Of a stretch of DNA of 64,000 nucleotides, positions 51,025-63,205 are shown one piece after another (position 1 is the stretch's first letter; every line of letters begins with the position of its first letter). The DNA comes from Halobacteriales archaeon QS_6_64_34 (GTDB lineage Archaea > Halobacteriota > Halobacteria > Halobacteriales > Haloarculaceae): positions 68,052 through 132,051 of the forward strand of contig PXRT01000005.1 of the NCBI GenBank assembly GCA_003020925.1, read 5' to 3'. The notes under the pieces are model-generated. The model made no database searches, was not told where the DNA came from, and saw only the letters and a program-made list of their open reading frames with translations. A program made the translations under genes and the position numbers.

Positions 51025-51860
51025 ACTACCAGCCCCCGTTCGAGCGCGACGAACAGCGCACCGGCGACCAGGTCGGCGGTCGTCCCGGGGTTGATGTCGC
51101 GGGCGACCAGCTCCTCGGCCAGGTCGGTCGCGTCTTCCTCGCCGTCGAGCACCGCCCCGGCTCGGCGCGTTACCTCCTCGGCAGCCTCGCGGCCGTTGCG
51201 CGTCACCACGAAGGTGTCGACCTCCCCGGCCAGCAACTCGACGAAGACCCGCGAGGCACGGTCGGGGACCGGCCCGTGGGCTGCCAGTATCGACTCGGCG
51301 GCGTCGAACACCCGCGCGAACTCACCGACCCACTCGGCGGCGATGCCGTCGACGTCGGCGCTCCGGGCCATGATATCGAATAGGGTCAGACCGCGCTCCT
51401 CAAGGGCCGATATCGCGTCGCTCCCGCGACGCACGTCCAGTGGCTCCATGCCCGCTGGCGGGTCGTCGACGGCCACGTCGACGTGCTCGAACGCCCGATA
51501 GAACTCCGCGGCGTCGTCAACGGTCGTCTCACGAACGACACTGTCGGCACCCGAGGGCGTCAGCTCGCCCTCGCTCGCAGCGGCGACAAGCGGTGCGAGC
51601 ACGAGCAGGGCACCGAACTGCGTGTTGCCCGCCGACTGGTCGGCCATCCCGGCGACGGCCCGCTCGAAGGCGTGGCCGACGGCACTCCCGTCGGCCGCCA
51701 GTGCCAGTCCGGGTCGAGCGCCCACCGCGCCGGCCATGAAGTGCTCGAATCGGAGGGCCTCGAAGTCCCGCTCCCGGTCGACGTTGCCGGGCTTGGGCGT
51801 GCCCGTGACTTCCAGTAGGAGCGCCAGCTCGGCGTTCTGAACCGCCGTCCGGCCGCTCAT
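51021..51860 (-). CDS. Triphosphoribosyl-dephospho-CoA synthase (CitG-like)
   Basis: ELALLLEVTGTPKPGNVDRERDF, NTQFGALLVLAPLV. Confidence 0.88.
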   Translation of the reverse strand: MSGRTAVQNAELALLLEVTGTPKPGNVDRERDFEALRFEHFMAGAVGARPGLALAADGSAVGHAFERAVAGMADQSAGNTQFGALLVLAPLVAAASEGELTPSGADSVVRETTVDDAAEFYRAFEHVDVAVDDPPAGMEPLDVRRGSDAISALEERGLTLFDIMARSADVDGIAAEWVGEFARVFDAAESILAAHGPVPDRASRVFVELLAGEVDTFVVTRNGREAAEEVTRRAGAVLDGEEDATDLAEELVARDINPGTTADLVAGALFVALERGLVV

Positions 51861-52603
51861 CGAGTGGCCCCCCGTATGAACCAGTCGGCCGCCGTCTCGC
51901 GGACGGCGGCCAGCACCTCGGGGTCGTCGCTCGCCCGGCCGACACTCACGGCGTCGGCCCCGTACTCGAGGTACTCCTGGGTTGTCTCGCGGTCCCGGAC
52001 GCCGTTGTTGGCGACGACGAACAGGTCCGTCGCGTCGGCGACATCGGCGACGACGGACTCGGAGTCCATCGCATCGACGTGGATTGCGTCGGCACCGGCG
52101 GTTTCGAGCCGGTGGGCCAGGGCGAGGAGGTCGACACCGGGGACTTCCGCCCTGACCTTCACCGAGACTGCGACACCGGTATCGGCAGCGGTCCGGACCT
52201 GCTCTGCGAGCCTCTCGGGACTCCGCAACAGCGTTTCGCCAGCCCCGACGTCGCACATCTCGTCCTGTCGGCAGTGAGCGTTGAGTTCAAGGACCGCGTC
52301 GTGGTCACGACAGACTTCTGCGGCGCACTCGATGGGTGCAAGGGAGGCACTGCGGACGTTGAACGCCCCCCGAAGCGGCACGTCGGCGAGTTCATCGAGC
52401 TGTGCGTCGACGAACGCAATCGGGTCCTCGGGCAGGAACTCCGAACGGTCCCGGTCGGTCATCGCCCGGGCGGCCTCCCGGGTGGCCTCGTCCAGCGCGA
52501 TACCGCCCAGAAACGCACAGCCGGCGTGAGCGGCGACGGCCCGCGCCCAGTCGGCGTCGCCCTCGCCGCTGAGACTCGCCAGGGCGACACGCGGGCGAAA
52601 CAT
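51857..52603 (-). CDS. tRNA-dihydrouridine synthase-like TIM-barrel protein
   Basis: VLELNAHCRQDEMCDVGAGETLLRSPERL, VSVKVRAEV, VVANNGVRDRETTQEYLEYGADAVSVGRA. Confidence 0.85.
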   Translation of the reverse strand: MFRPRVALASLSGEGDADWARAVAAHAGCAFLGGIALDEATREAARAMTDRDRSEFLPEDPIAFVDAQLDELADVPLRGAFNVRSASLAPIECAAEVCRDHDAVLELNAHCRQDEMCDVGAGETLLRSPERLAEQVRTAADTGVAVSVKVRAEVPGVDLLALAHRLETAGADAIHVDAMDSESVVADVADATDLFVVANNGVRDRETTQEYLEYGADAVSVGRASDDPEVLAAVRETAADWFIRGATR

Positions 52604-53595
52604 CAGGTCACCTCCCCGAGCGCGTCGGCCACCGCGCGGGCCACCCGGTCGGAGTCGGCCTCGGTGTCGAGTGTCGTGTCCGTCCGCACGACCGGTCTGT
52701 CGAGTGCCGTCTCGTCGTCGCTGTCGAGAACGAACGCGTCGGCGAAGGGGTAGGCATCGGCGACGCCGGCCGTACTCGGGTCCCGACCGACACCGGCCAT
52801 CAGGGCTGTGGCGGGGCCGGAGAACACCCGGTCCCCGACGAAGGGGGAGACGGCCACGACAGGCGTCTCCGCAAGCGCCTCCCGAATGCCTTCGACGGCG
52901 AGCATCGGCCCCAGCGACGTGACCGGATTCGACGGGCCGACGACGACAGGGTCGGCGAGTGCCTGCAGGACGGAATCGCTCGCCGTGGCCCGGTCACCGC
53001 CACGGAACTCCACGTCCTCGACAGCCGGTACGCCGTTCCGGCCGACCCACCACTCCTGGAAGTGCATCGGTCCTCGCGGCGTGTGAATCATCGTTGCAAC
53101 GGGGTCGTCGCTCATCGGCAGGAGGGTCCGTTCGAGCCCGAAGGCGTCGGCCAGCCGGCGAGTCACTTCGGTCAGGGAGTGACCGGCATCGAGCAGCGAG
53201 GTCCGAGTCACGTGGACCGCGCGGTCCCGGTCGCCGATATACATGAACTCCGCCACACCGGAGAAACGTCGGTGACGGGCGATATCTCGCCCCGCAGTCT
53301 GGATATCTTCCGGGAGATACTGCGGCCCGGTCGGGAGGTCGGCCGCGTCTGCCAGCCGGTGGAGTTCGTCGTGCGTGGCATCGGAGTCGTCGGCGATACC
53401 CCACCACGTCTCCCGGTCGAGTTCGCCGCCGTCGAGGAACAGAACGGTGTCGAGGTCGGGACAGACGAGGTGCCCGCCCAGTTCGATATCGTCGCCGGTG
53501 TTGGCGACGACTGTGGTCCGCTCGGGCGGGAACACGTCGCCGGCACCGGCGAGTAGCTTCGGCGTCCCGGTCCCGCCGGCGAGGAACGTAACCAT
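52603..53595 (-). CDS. cofD: 2-phospho-L-lactate transferase
   Basis: [53 protein letters not shown]. Confidence 0.94.
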   Translation of the reverse strand: MVTFLAGGTGTPKLLAGAGDVFPPERTTVVANTGDDIELGGHLVCPDLDTVLFLDGGELDRETWWGIADDSDATHDELHRLADAADLPTGPQYLPEDIQTAGRDIARHRRFSGVAEFMYIGDRDRAVHVTRTSLLDAGHSLTEVTRRLADAFGLERTLLPMSDDPVATMIHTPRGPMHFQEWWVGRNGVPAVEDVEFRGGDRATASDSVLQALADPVVVGPSNPVTSLGPMLAVEGIREALAETPVVAVSPFVGDRVFSGPATALMAGVGRDPSTAGVADAYPFADAFVLDSDDETALDRPVVRTDTTLDTEADSDRVARAVADALGEVT

Positions 53596-53739
53596 ACGCC
53601 GAGGTAGGGGAGACGGGCGGTATAAACGTGGCCCTGCGAATCGGCTTCGTATCAACCGCCTGAGAATCACTGCTGAGAACTGCGCGGGTAGACTCAAGAT
53701 GGTCCACTCTAACCGTTGACCTGTTGGGGCCAATCCACT

Positions 53740-54270
53740 GTGAACGCACACCGATTCGCGCCGGCAGCCCCGGACGAGTTATACGTCTACGGGGCCTGCA
53801 CGCCGGGCTGGCATTCGGCCGCCGGCCACGACGCCGCTATCGATGACTGGGTCGAGTGTATGCGGGCTGAAGGTATCGAGCGGGTCTGCTGTCTCCTGAC
53901 TGGCTGTCAACTCGACGACTGTGGCGCTATTCTCGACCACTACCACGAAGCCTTCGGCGAGAGGAACGTCCTGCACGCGCCGGTCCGGGACCACCATCTG
54001 ATTCCCGAGTCCATCCTCGTCGAGGAGATACTCCCCTTCCTCGCCGAGAGTCGGGCGGCCAAAGCGCCGGTCGTGGTCCACTGTCTGGCCGGTATCGGCC
54101 GGACCGGGCAGGTCCTGGCCGCGTGGCTCGTCTACAACCGGGATTACGGCCCGGAGCGGGCCATCGAGACGGTGACGGAGAACGGCCGGGACCCGACCGA
54201 CGCCGTCCGGATGGGCAATGCGACCGAGGACGAACTGCACGCGCTGTTGGGCACCGTCGCCAGACTTTGA
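53740..54270 (+). CDS. Dual-specificity/tyrosine phosphatase-like protein
   Basis: [18 protein letters not shown] (HCxxGxxRTG) P-loop; probable GTG start. Confidence 0.88.
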   Translation: MNAHRFAPAAPDELYVYGACTPGWHSAAGHDAAIDDWVECMRAEGIERVCCLLTGCQLDDCGAILDHYHEAFGERNVLHAPVRDHHLIPESILVEEILPFLAESRAAKAPVVVHCLAGIGRTGQVLAAWLVYNRDYGPERAIETVTENGRDPTDAVRMGNATEDELHALLGTVARL

Positions 54271-54460
54271 CATCCTCCCCGCGCTGAAGCGCGAGGATTC
54301 CCACGGAACCGCACCGCTGGGTTGGGATATTGTGGTTCACGATACGATCTATTCTTGTGGGCGTACTCTGCCAGTGGATTTGTCGAACAGACGTACCGAT
54401 GGCTGTGCCAAGCAGCCGTTACTCCTATCCTCTACAGGATTCGGAGTTACCGTCACTCGC
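54271..54460 (-). ncRNA. Predicted omega/reRNA scaffold overlapping the tnpB 3' end and right end
   Basis: Position by analogy with IS200/IS605 TnpB systems; terminal hairpin CTCGCGCTTCAGCGCGGGG. Boundaries uncertain. Confidence 0.5.
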
Positions 54461-55602
54461 ATATTCTCTGCCGCGTTCAGGTCGCCATTAGCGACCAGTC
54501 CACACTCATCACAGACGTACAGGCCACGTTCCACACGGTTTGCGTCGGCTTCTGTGCCACATTCACAGCACGTTTTCGACGTTTTCAATTCCGCTTCATC
54601 AACACGTTCCACGTCGATTCCACGGTCTTCAGCCTTGTACTCGATGTGGTTCAGAAGGGTTTTAAACGCCCAGTTATGCAGCCGTTTGTTGCCGTGTCGC
54701 CCCCAGTCTTGATCGTCATGGATCTGCTTGGGATGGCCGATTGCTATCGTTCCAACATTATGGGCAGCACACTGTTCGACAATATCGTTCGACAAGGCGT
54801 GTAGGAAGTGGTCTTGTCGCCGTGATTTTTTCTGTCGTGCCCACTGTGCGTGTTGGCTTGGGCCGTTTTCACCCGCTGTGTCGTATTCTTCTTGGCGGAA
54901 GTAGTGGGCGTCTTCTTTCAGGGCGTTGCCCGGATACAGCAGTGTCTCGTCACCGATAGAAACAGCCGCCGTATTGCAGATTCCAAGGTCAACACCTGCG
55001 GTGTTCTCGCCTGGCGTTTCGGGGGTCTCAACCCGCATTTTACAGACGAAATGCAGTTCCCACTTGTCACCAGTCCAGACAGCACGCACAGTCTGGACGC
55101 TCTCAACATCCGCGAGCGTCTGGTCGGCGTCTGTTTGGAGCGTGTATTCACACAGCATGTAGTCAGCGGCGTACCGTGAGGCCTTCATATTCGTCCCTTT
55201 CGAGAGCCGAACACGGTTGTACTGAGTGTCGAGTTTGAAGCCTTGATTTTTCCACGTCACCGTTGACCGTGGATGTTGTTCGCCGTGTTTGCGGTAGCCG
55301 GGCGGGTTCGCGTCTGGATCGTCTTGTTCGTACCACGACACAAATGCTTCCCCGAGTTCCTGAAGAACTCGTTGGCTGGATTGTGAGTGCAAATCCGCGT
55401 AGCGGTCGTGGCTTTTGAGATACGAACACAGTTCGTCGGCGTCTGGAATATGGTCGATAGCGTCCCAGACACGTGAAATCGTCCATCGTCCGACGTTCCA
55501 CAGTTTCGAGGCAGCAAAGCCATGCGAATCGAGGCCATCACACACTTGCGAGTGGTTGGTGAGACTCGCTTTGAGTGTCCGAGTGACGACCTGATTCGAC
55601 AT
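54349..55602 (-). CDS. tnpB: TnpB-family RNA-guided nuclease-like protein
   Basis: NTAGVDLGICNTAAVSI, KTSKTCCECGTEADANRVERGLYVCDECGLVANGDLNAAENM. Confidence 0.93.
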   Translation of the reverse strand: MSNQVVTRTLKASLTNHSQVCDGLDSHGFAASKLWNVGRWTISRVWDAIDHIPDADELCSYLKSHDRYADLHSQSSQRVLQELGEAFVSWYEQDDPDANPPGYRKHGEQHPRSTVTWKNQGFKLDTQYNRVRLSKGTNMKASRYAADYMLCEYTLQTDADQTLADVESVQTVRAVWTGDKWELHFVCKMRVETPETPGENTAGVDLGICNTAAVSIGDETLLYPGNALKEDAHYFRQEEYDTAGENGPSQHAQWARQKKSRRQDHFLHALSNDIVEQCAAHNVGTIAIGHPKQIHDDQDWGRHGNKRLHNWAFKTLLNHIEYKAEDRGIDVERVDEAELKTSKTCCECGTEADANRVERGLYVCDECGLVANGDLNAAENMRVTVTPNPVEDRSNGCLAQPSVRLFDKSTGRVRPQE

Positions 55603-55804
55603 ATGTAAGCATAGTATTTTCTCTTACATAATGGTTGCGGATAGCTGTTGTCTGTGGAATATCCAGTCGTGGCTCAGAGGGGAGATTGATACCCAGTTGT
55701 CGGCTTCATCCCCGCGCTAAAGCACGAGTCTTTCGCCTCGAATCTTCCGTAACCTGCCGTCAGCGGGAGTACTGTTTTGCCGGCTGGCGGCCAATAGGGT
55801 CGTA

Positions 55805-57028
55805 ATGACCACTATCAAGGACAGCGTCCACGACCACATCGCGGTCGAGGGCGTCGCCGCCGACCTGCTGGAGACCCCGCCCGTCCAGCGGCTCCGTCGG
55901 GTGAAGCAACTGGGGACGGTGACGATGGTCTACCCCTCCGCCAACCACACCCGGTTCGAGCACTCACTCGGTGTGTATCACCTGGCCGACCGCGCGCTCT
56001 CCCATCTCGGCATCGAGGGCCAGCAAGCCGAACGGGTCCGGGCGGCCGCGCTGCTTCACGACGTGGGCCACTCCCCCTACAGCCACAACGTCGAGGCGAT
56101 AGTCCATCGGAAGACCGGGAAATACCACGACGACGTCGAGGAGCTGCTCGACAGCGGCGAGGTAGGTCGTGTACTGGCGAGTCACGACCTCTCGCCGTCG
56201 AGAGTCGCGGGGCTGGTTGGCGGTGGAGGCGAACTCGGCCAACTCGTCTCGGGCGAACTCGACGTCGACCGGATGGACTATCTGGTCCGGGACGCCCACC
56301 ACACCGGCGTTCCCTACGGCACCATCGACCACGAGCGGCTGGTTCGGGAGCTGCGATTCGTCGATGGGGACCTCGTGCTCGACGAGGGGAACGTCCAGAC
56401 GGCCGAGTCCCTGTTGCTCGCGCGGGCGCTGATGAATCCCACCGTCTACGCCCACCACGTCGCCCGAATCGCCAAGTCGATGTTGCGGCGAGGGACCGAG
56501 AAGCTGCTGCGGGAGACCGACGTGACCGCCGAGGAGCTGCGCCGCTGGGACGACTGCGATTTGCTGGTCGGGTTACGCGGGAGCGAGGCCACGAGCGAGT
56601 ACGCCCGGCGGCTGAGCGAACGGGACCTGTTCAAGCGGGCGGTGTGGGCCGAACGACAAGCCGTCCCCGACGAACTACTCGAGGCCGACCACGAGGCGGT
56701 CCGCGGGCTGGAGCGGGAGGTCGCCGCCGCCGCTAACGTCGCGCCGGCAGCGGTCATCCTGGATATCCCCGCCGCACCGTCGATGACGGAATCGTCCAGT
56801 CGCGTACTGGTCAACGGAGCGGTGCGTCACCTGGGCGAGCAGTCGACGCTGGTCAACGCCATCCGAGCCGCACAGACGGACCAGTGGCGCCTTGGGGTGT
56901 ACACACCGGCGGGCGACAGCGAGCGCGTCGGCGAGGCGGCCGTCCGCGAACTCGGGTTGGACCTCGACGGGACCCGCATCCGGGACGTGCGCCGAGGTAT
57001 CCACGCTACCCTCGACGAATTTAATTGA
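55805..57028 (+). CDS. HD-domain phosphohydrolase
   Basis: NHTRFEHSLGVYHLADRAL, AALLHDVGHSPYSHNVE, GELDVDRMDYLVRDAHHTG. Confidence 0.93.
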   Translation: MTTIKDSVHDHIAVEGVAADLLETPPVQRLRRVKQLGTVTMVYPSANHTRFEHSLGVYHLADRALSHLGIEGQQAERVRAAALLHDVGHSPYSHNVEAIVHRKTGKYHDDVEELLDSGEVGRVLASHDLSPSRVAGLVGGGGELGQLVSGELDVDRMDYLVRDAHHTGVPYGTIDHERLVRELRFVDGDLVLDEGNVQTAESLLLARALMNPTVYAHHVARIAKSMLRRGTEKLLRETDVTAEELRRWDDCDLLVGLRGSEATSEYARRLSERDLFKRAVWAERQAVPDELLEADHEAVRGLEREVAAAANVAPAAVILDIPAAPSMTESSSRVLVNGAVRHLGEQSTLVNAIRAAQTDQWRLGVYTPAGDSERVGEAAVRELGLDLDGTRIRDVRRGIHATLDEFN

Positions 57029-57082
57029 AAGGGATGGTAACACACACTAACAACTATGCTGTCGGCCGGACAATAGTACAGT

Positions 57083-57547
57083 ATGTACGACCGGATACTG
57101 GTGCCGACAGATGGCTCGCCCAGCATGCAGTCAGTCGTCGACCACGCGCTGGAACTGGCCGACGTCCACGACGCGACGCTCCACGGGCTGTACGTCGTCG
57201 ACACCGGTAGTTTCGCGACGCTCCCAGTCGAGACGACGTGGGACGGCATGACGGAGATGTTACGAGAGGAAGGACAACAGGCGGTCTCGACGTTTGCCGA
57301 GATGACCGGCGACGAGCCCGTCGAGACCGTCGTCAGGGAGGGAAACCCCAGCGGTGAAATCGTCGACTACGCCGAGAGGTGCGACTGTGACGCAATCGTC
57401 ATGGGCACCCACGGCCGTGGCGGTATCGACCGACTGCTGCTTGGCAGCGTCGCCGAACGCGTCGTTCGCGCCGCCCCGGTTCCAGTGGTGACGATGCCAA
57501 TCAGTGACCGGGAAGAGGAGCGAGCGGTCGAGGAGGCGGAGTCATAG
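57083..57547 (+). CDS. Universal stress protein (UspA family)
   Basis: MYDRILVPTDGSPSMQSVVDHALELA, VMGTHGRGGIDRLLLGSVAERVVRAAPVPVVT. Confidence 0.94.
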   Translation: MYDRILVPTDGSPSMQSVVDHALELADVHDATLHGLYVVDTGSFATLPVETTWDGMTEMLREEGQQAVSTFAEMTGDEPVETVVREGNPSGEIVDYAERCDCDAIVMGTHGRGGIDRLLLGSVAERVVRAAPVPVVTMPISDREEERAVEEAES

Positions 57548-58489
57548 GGGCCGAAGATGGTCGCAGTCGCCGGCCGCGACGGTCACGCGCTCCTCGCCGG
57601 TCTCGACCACGAGCGAGCCCGGATACTCGATGTCGACGGCCTCGCCCCTGATTTCGCCGTGCAGGGTGTCGATTCGGACCGCCCGACCCAGCGTCGAGGC
57701 GTACTCGCGCCACGCCTCGAGGATGGTGTCAGGCTCGGAGCCGACGGTGTCGAACGCCTCCAGGACTCGCTGGGTGAAGCGCCGGCGGTCGACCGGCTCG
57801 CCTCGGACCGCCGAGAGACTCGTCGCGCTGGCCTCGCTCGGGAGGTCGCCGGGGTCGACGTTGGCGTTGATACCGATGCCGACGACCACCCAGGAGACCC
57901 GGTCGGCCTCGCCATCCATCTCGGTGAGGATGCCGACGAGTTTGCGCTCCTCGCCGTCGACCTCGACGAGCACGTCGTTTGGCCACTTGATGACCGCTTC
58001 GACGCCGGCCTCGCGGACCGCACGCGTGACTGCGACGGCGGCCGCGAGCGTGAAAATCGGTGTCCCCGCCATCGGCACGTCCGGCCGAAAGAGGACCGAG
58101 AGCCAGATGCCGCCACTGGGTGAGTGCCAGGCCCGGTCCAGTCGCCCGCGCCCGCCGGTCTGTTCGTCGGCCAGCACTACCACGTCGGTCGCGCCCGCCT
58201 CGGCGAGTTCGCGGGCGCGGGCGTTCGTACTCGAAATCGCGTCGTGGTACTCTATCTCGAAAGGGGCCCCGAGTTCGTAGGCCACGGCCGGCCCGCCGAA
58301 ATCGGGGACGCCACTCAGCGCGTAGCCGTCGTCGCCGCTGGTGATAGTAAAGCCCGCCTCGCGGAGCGCCTCGACGTGTTTCCAGACGGCCGCCCGGGAG
58401 ACGTCGAGTCGTGACGCGATATCCGGCCCGGAGACCGGCCCGTCGGCGATGGCGGCCAGTACCCGCTCGCGTGTCTCGTTCATAGCCAC
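57542..58489 (-). CDS. birA: Biotin--[acetyl-CoA carboxylase] ligase / BirA
   Basis: N-terminal HTH; ADEQTGGRGRLDRAWHSPSGGIWLSVLFRP. Confidence 0.93.
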   Translation of the reverse strand: MAMNETRERVLAAIADGPVSGPDIASRLDVSRAAVWKHVEALREAGFTITSGDDGYALSGVPDFGGPAVAYELGAPFEIEYHDAISSTNARARELAEAGATDVVVLADEQTGGRGRLDRAWHSPSGGIWLSVLFRPDVPMAGTPIFTLAAAVAVTRAVREAGVEAVIKWPNDVLVEVDGEERKLVGILTEMDGEADRVSWVVVGIGINANVDPGDLPSEASATSLSAVRGEPVDRRRFTQRVLEAFDTVGSEPDTILEAWREYASTLGRAVRIDTLHGEIRGEAVDIEYPGSLVVETGEERVTVAAGDCDHLRPL

Positions 58490-58561
58490 CGCTTAGCCTG
58501 GGGTGGTGAAAAAGGGAGTGTCAGCGGTCGACGAGCTACAGACGACACGGTAGCGTCCGTC

Positions 58562-60412
<1,851 letters not shown>

Positions 60413-60504
60413 ATTCGCTCATACCGAGACTCGCCCCATAAAACTAGGCGGAACCCCGACCGCCGGCGGGGCCCACGAAGGCAGCAGCCGCCACATTGTC
60501 GTCG

Positions 60505-62055
60505 CTACAGCGGGATGTTGCCGTGTTTCCGGTCGGGTCCGTCCTTGCGTTTCCCGCACAGCAGTTCGAGGTCCGAGACGAGCCGCGGACGCGTGTTCTG
60601 GGGTTCGAGCACGTCGTCGACGAATCCCCGTTCGGCGGCCGTATAGGGGTTCGCAAAGGCGTCGCGGTACTCGTCGATGAGCTGTTGGCGGCGGGCCTCG
60701 ACGTCGTCGGCGTCCTCGAGTTCGTCGCTGTAGAGGACGTTTACGGCGCCCTGGGGTCCCATCACCGCGATTTCGGCCATCGGCCAGGCGTAGTTCATAT
60801 CGGCGCCGATATGTTTCGAGGCCATCACGTCGTAGGCGCCGCCGTAGGCCTTGCGCGTGATGACCGTAAGCAGCGGCACTGTCGCTTCGCTGTAGGCGTA
60901 GAGCAGTTTCGCGCCGTTCGTGATGATACCGTTTCGCTCCTGGTCCTTGCCGGGCATGAACCCGGGCACGTCGACGAAGGTGATGATTGGGATGTTGAAG
61001 GCGTCACAGAAGCGGACGAAGCGGGCGCCCTTCTTCGAGGCGTCGATGTCGAGGGTCCCCGCGTTGACGCGGGGCTGGTTCCCGACGACGCCGACAGAGT
61101 GGCCGTCGAGTCGGGCGAAACCGGTGACGATGTTTCGGGCGAAGCTCTCGCCGACTTCGAAAAAGGAGTCCTCGTCGAGGACGCCCCCGACCACCTCGGT
61201 CATGTCGTAGGGTTTCTGTGGGGCGTCCGGAACGGTGTCGCTCAGGCTCTCGTCCCGACGTTCGGGGTCGTCCCAGGGCTCGACGCGGGGCGGGCCAGCG
61301 ATGTTGTTTGGCGGGAGATAGGAGAGCAGATAGCGGATATCGTCGAGAGCGTCTCTCTCGTCGGCGGCGGTGAAGTGAGCCACGCCCGACTCCGTGGCGT
61401 GGGTCTTCGCGCCGCCGAGTTCGTCGAAGCCGACCTCCTCGCCGGTGACCGTCTCGATGACGTCCGGGCCGGTGATGAACATGTGGCTGGTCTCCTCGAC
61501 CATGTAGACGAAGTCCGTAATCGCCGGAGAGTACACCGCCCCGCCCGCACACGGGCCCATGATGGCCGAAATCTGGGGGATGACGCCACTGGCCTGCTGA
61601 TTCCGGTGGAAGATGTCAGCATAGCCCGCGAGCGAGTCGATGCCCTCCTGAATGCGTGCGCCCGCGGAGTCGTTCAGCCCGACGATAGGTGAGCCGTTCT
61701 CGATGGCCTTGTCCATCACCTTACAAACCTTCTGGGCGAAGGCCTCGCCCAGCGACCCGCCGAAGACGGTGAAGTCGTGGGCGAAGACGTAGACCCGCTC
61801 GTCGTTGACCGTCCCGTAGCCGACGACGACGCCGTCGCCGGGGACGCCCTTCTCCGCCATGTCGAAGTTCGTCGAGCGGTGCTCGCGCAATGCGTCTATC
61901 TCGACAAAGCTGTCGTCGTCGAGGAAGTAATCGATACGCTCGCGGGCGGTGAGTTTCCCCTTCCCGTGTTGGGACTCGATTCGCTCCTCGCCGCCGCCTC
62001 TCTCGGCTGCCGCCTTGCGCTCGCGGAGGTCCTCGATACGGTCCTCGTGGCTCAT
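60505..62055 (-). CDS. pccB: Acyl-CoA (propionyl-CoA) carboxylase beta subunit
   Basis: GLNDSAGARIQEGIDSLAGYADIF, CAGGAVYSPAITDFVYMVE, FVDVPGFMPGKDQERNGII. Confidence 0.95.
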   Translation of the reverse strand: MSHEDRIEDLRERKAAAERGGGEERIESQHGKGKLTARERIDYFLDDDSFVEIDALREHRSTNFDMAEKGVPGDGVVVGYGTVNDERVYVFAHDFTVFGGSLGEAFAQKVCKVMDKAIENGSPIVGLNDSAGARIQEGIDSLAGYADIFHRNQQASGVIPQISAIMGPCAGGAVYSPAITDFVYMVEETSHMFITGPDVIETVTGEEVGFDELGGAKTHATESGVAHFTAADERDALDDIRYLLSYLPPNNIAGPPRVEPWDDPERRDESLSDTVPDAPQKPYDMTEVVGGVLDEDSFFEVGESFARNIVTGFARLDGHSVGVVGNQPRVNAGTLDIDASKKGARFVRFCDAFNIPIITFVDVPGFMPGKDQERNGIITNGAKLLYAYSEATVPLLTVITRKAYGGAYDVMASKHIGADMNYAWPMAEIAVMGPQGAVNVLYSDELEDADDVEARRQQLIDEYRDAFANPYTAAERGFVDDVLEPQNTRPRLVSDLELLCGKRKDGPDRKHGNIPL

Positions 62056-62198
62056 CTCCGCTCACCGGTCCGGGACCAGCACATATCGGTGCGTAGAGGG
62101 CGGGTGAAAAAAGCGTTGCCCGGCGGATGTGTGGTGACTGCCCCCGCACGATTGCACAAACCGTCGGAGTTTTGGCCGCTTCCCTCCTTGCCCCGTTC

Positions 62199-62822
62199 GT
62201 GAAGAACATCACGGCAACGTTGCACAACCCCTTTGGCTTCGAGGCGCCGTGTGAGCCGTTCGTCCCCGGGTATGGCGACGCGAACGCCGACTTCCACGTC
62301 ATCGGTGACAACCCCCGCGTCCACGGCGGCCGCGACTCGGGCATCCCCTTCACCGGGACCCCCGCCGCCGAGCGGCTCCAGCGGGCCCTCGTCGCGGGCG
62401 GTTTGCTCGGCGAGGTCGGCTCGCCGCCAACCGTCGAGAGGACGTACCTCTCCTATCTGTACATGTGCGGGGACCGAGACCCGACCGAGGACGACTACGC
62501 CGACCACGAACCGCTCTTTGACACGGAGGTCCGGGCCATCACCTCCCACGTCCTCTTTCCCGTCGGCGAGCGGGCGACGAAACACGTCTTCGCGAACATG
62601 ACCGCAGAGCGCGCCGACGACGTCGTGATGGAGGAGTTCCACGCCACGGAGGTCCGTGGCAGCGGCTGGCTGGTCTACCCCATCAAGGAGCCCGCCGACT
62701 GGACGGACGCCGACGAGGACGCCCTCGTCGCGGCGCTGACGGCGCTACTCCGGACCGACTACCGACAGGAGGCCGAACTCGGCCGATTTCTCCCGGGCGA
62801 CGACGTCTGGCGCGTCCGGTAA
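62199..62822 (+). CDS. Uracil-DNA glycosylase family protein
   Basis: GTG start; FHVIGDNPRVHGGRDSGIPFTGTPAAERLQRALVAGG, YLSYLYMC. Confidence 0.82.
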   Translation: MKNITATLHNPFGFEAPCEPFVPGYGDANADFHVIGDNPRVHGGRDSGIPFTGTPAAERLQRALVAGGLLGEVGSPPTVERTYLSYLYMCGDRDPTEDDYADHEPLFDTEVRAITSHVLFPVGERATKHVFANMTAERADDVVMEEFHATEVRGSGWLVYPIKEPADWTDADEDALVAALTALLRTDYRQEAELGRFLPGDDVWRVR

Positions 62823-62872
62823 ACTACCCCGCCCTACTCGCTCCCTCGGGCCTTGCGGCCCTCGGTCACTCC

Positions 62873-63160
62873 TTGAGGGCGGGGGCTCCGCGCTACCGCT
62901 CACTGGTGCCGGGCTCACTCGCCCAGTTCCTCGACGGTCAGTGGCTCGGAATGGACGCGGTAGTGGTCGTAGCGTCGCTCGGCCCACTGGGCGGGGCCGG
63001 CCTCGCTGTCGGCCTGCTGGGCGAGACCATCGCACCGATGGCCGGCGTGGGCTTCCTGGTCGTCTTCGCCGGGTTCGCTATACTCAGTAGTGAGTCTATC
63101 TCGATACCGTTCTCGGGCGGCCCACCCCCGCGCAGCGCCGACTACGTCGACGCTGATTAG
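62873..63160 (+). CDS. Short membrane protein, possibly C-terminal relic of a multi-TM transporter
   Basis: AVVVVASLGPLGGAGLAVGLLGETIAPMAGVGFLVVFAGFAIL, two hydrophobic segments, no convincing N-terminus. Confidence 0.4.
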   Translation: MRAGAPRYRSLVPGSLAQFLDGQWLGMDAVVVVASLGPLGGAGLAVGLLGETIAPMAGVGFLVVFAGFAILSSESISIPFSGGPPPRSADYVDAD

Positions 63161-63205
63161 TCAACCGGGCGAACCTTCATACGATTGGCCAGTGAACGTA
63201 CTGGC

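Larger units (their letters stand above)
54271..55740 (-). mobile_element. IS1341/IS605-type element with solo TnpB
   Basis: tnpB alone between related end hairpins: RE ctcgcgcttcagcgcggggaggatg (54272..54297) and LE ctcgtgctttagcgcggggatgaag (about 55706..55731), both on - strand. Confidence 0.85.
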
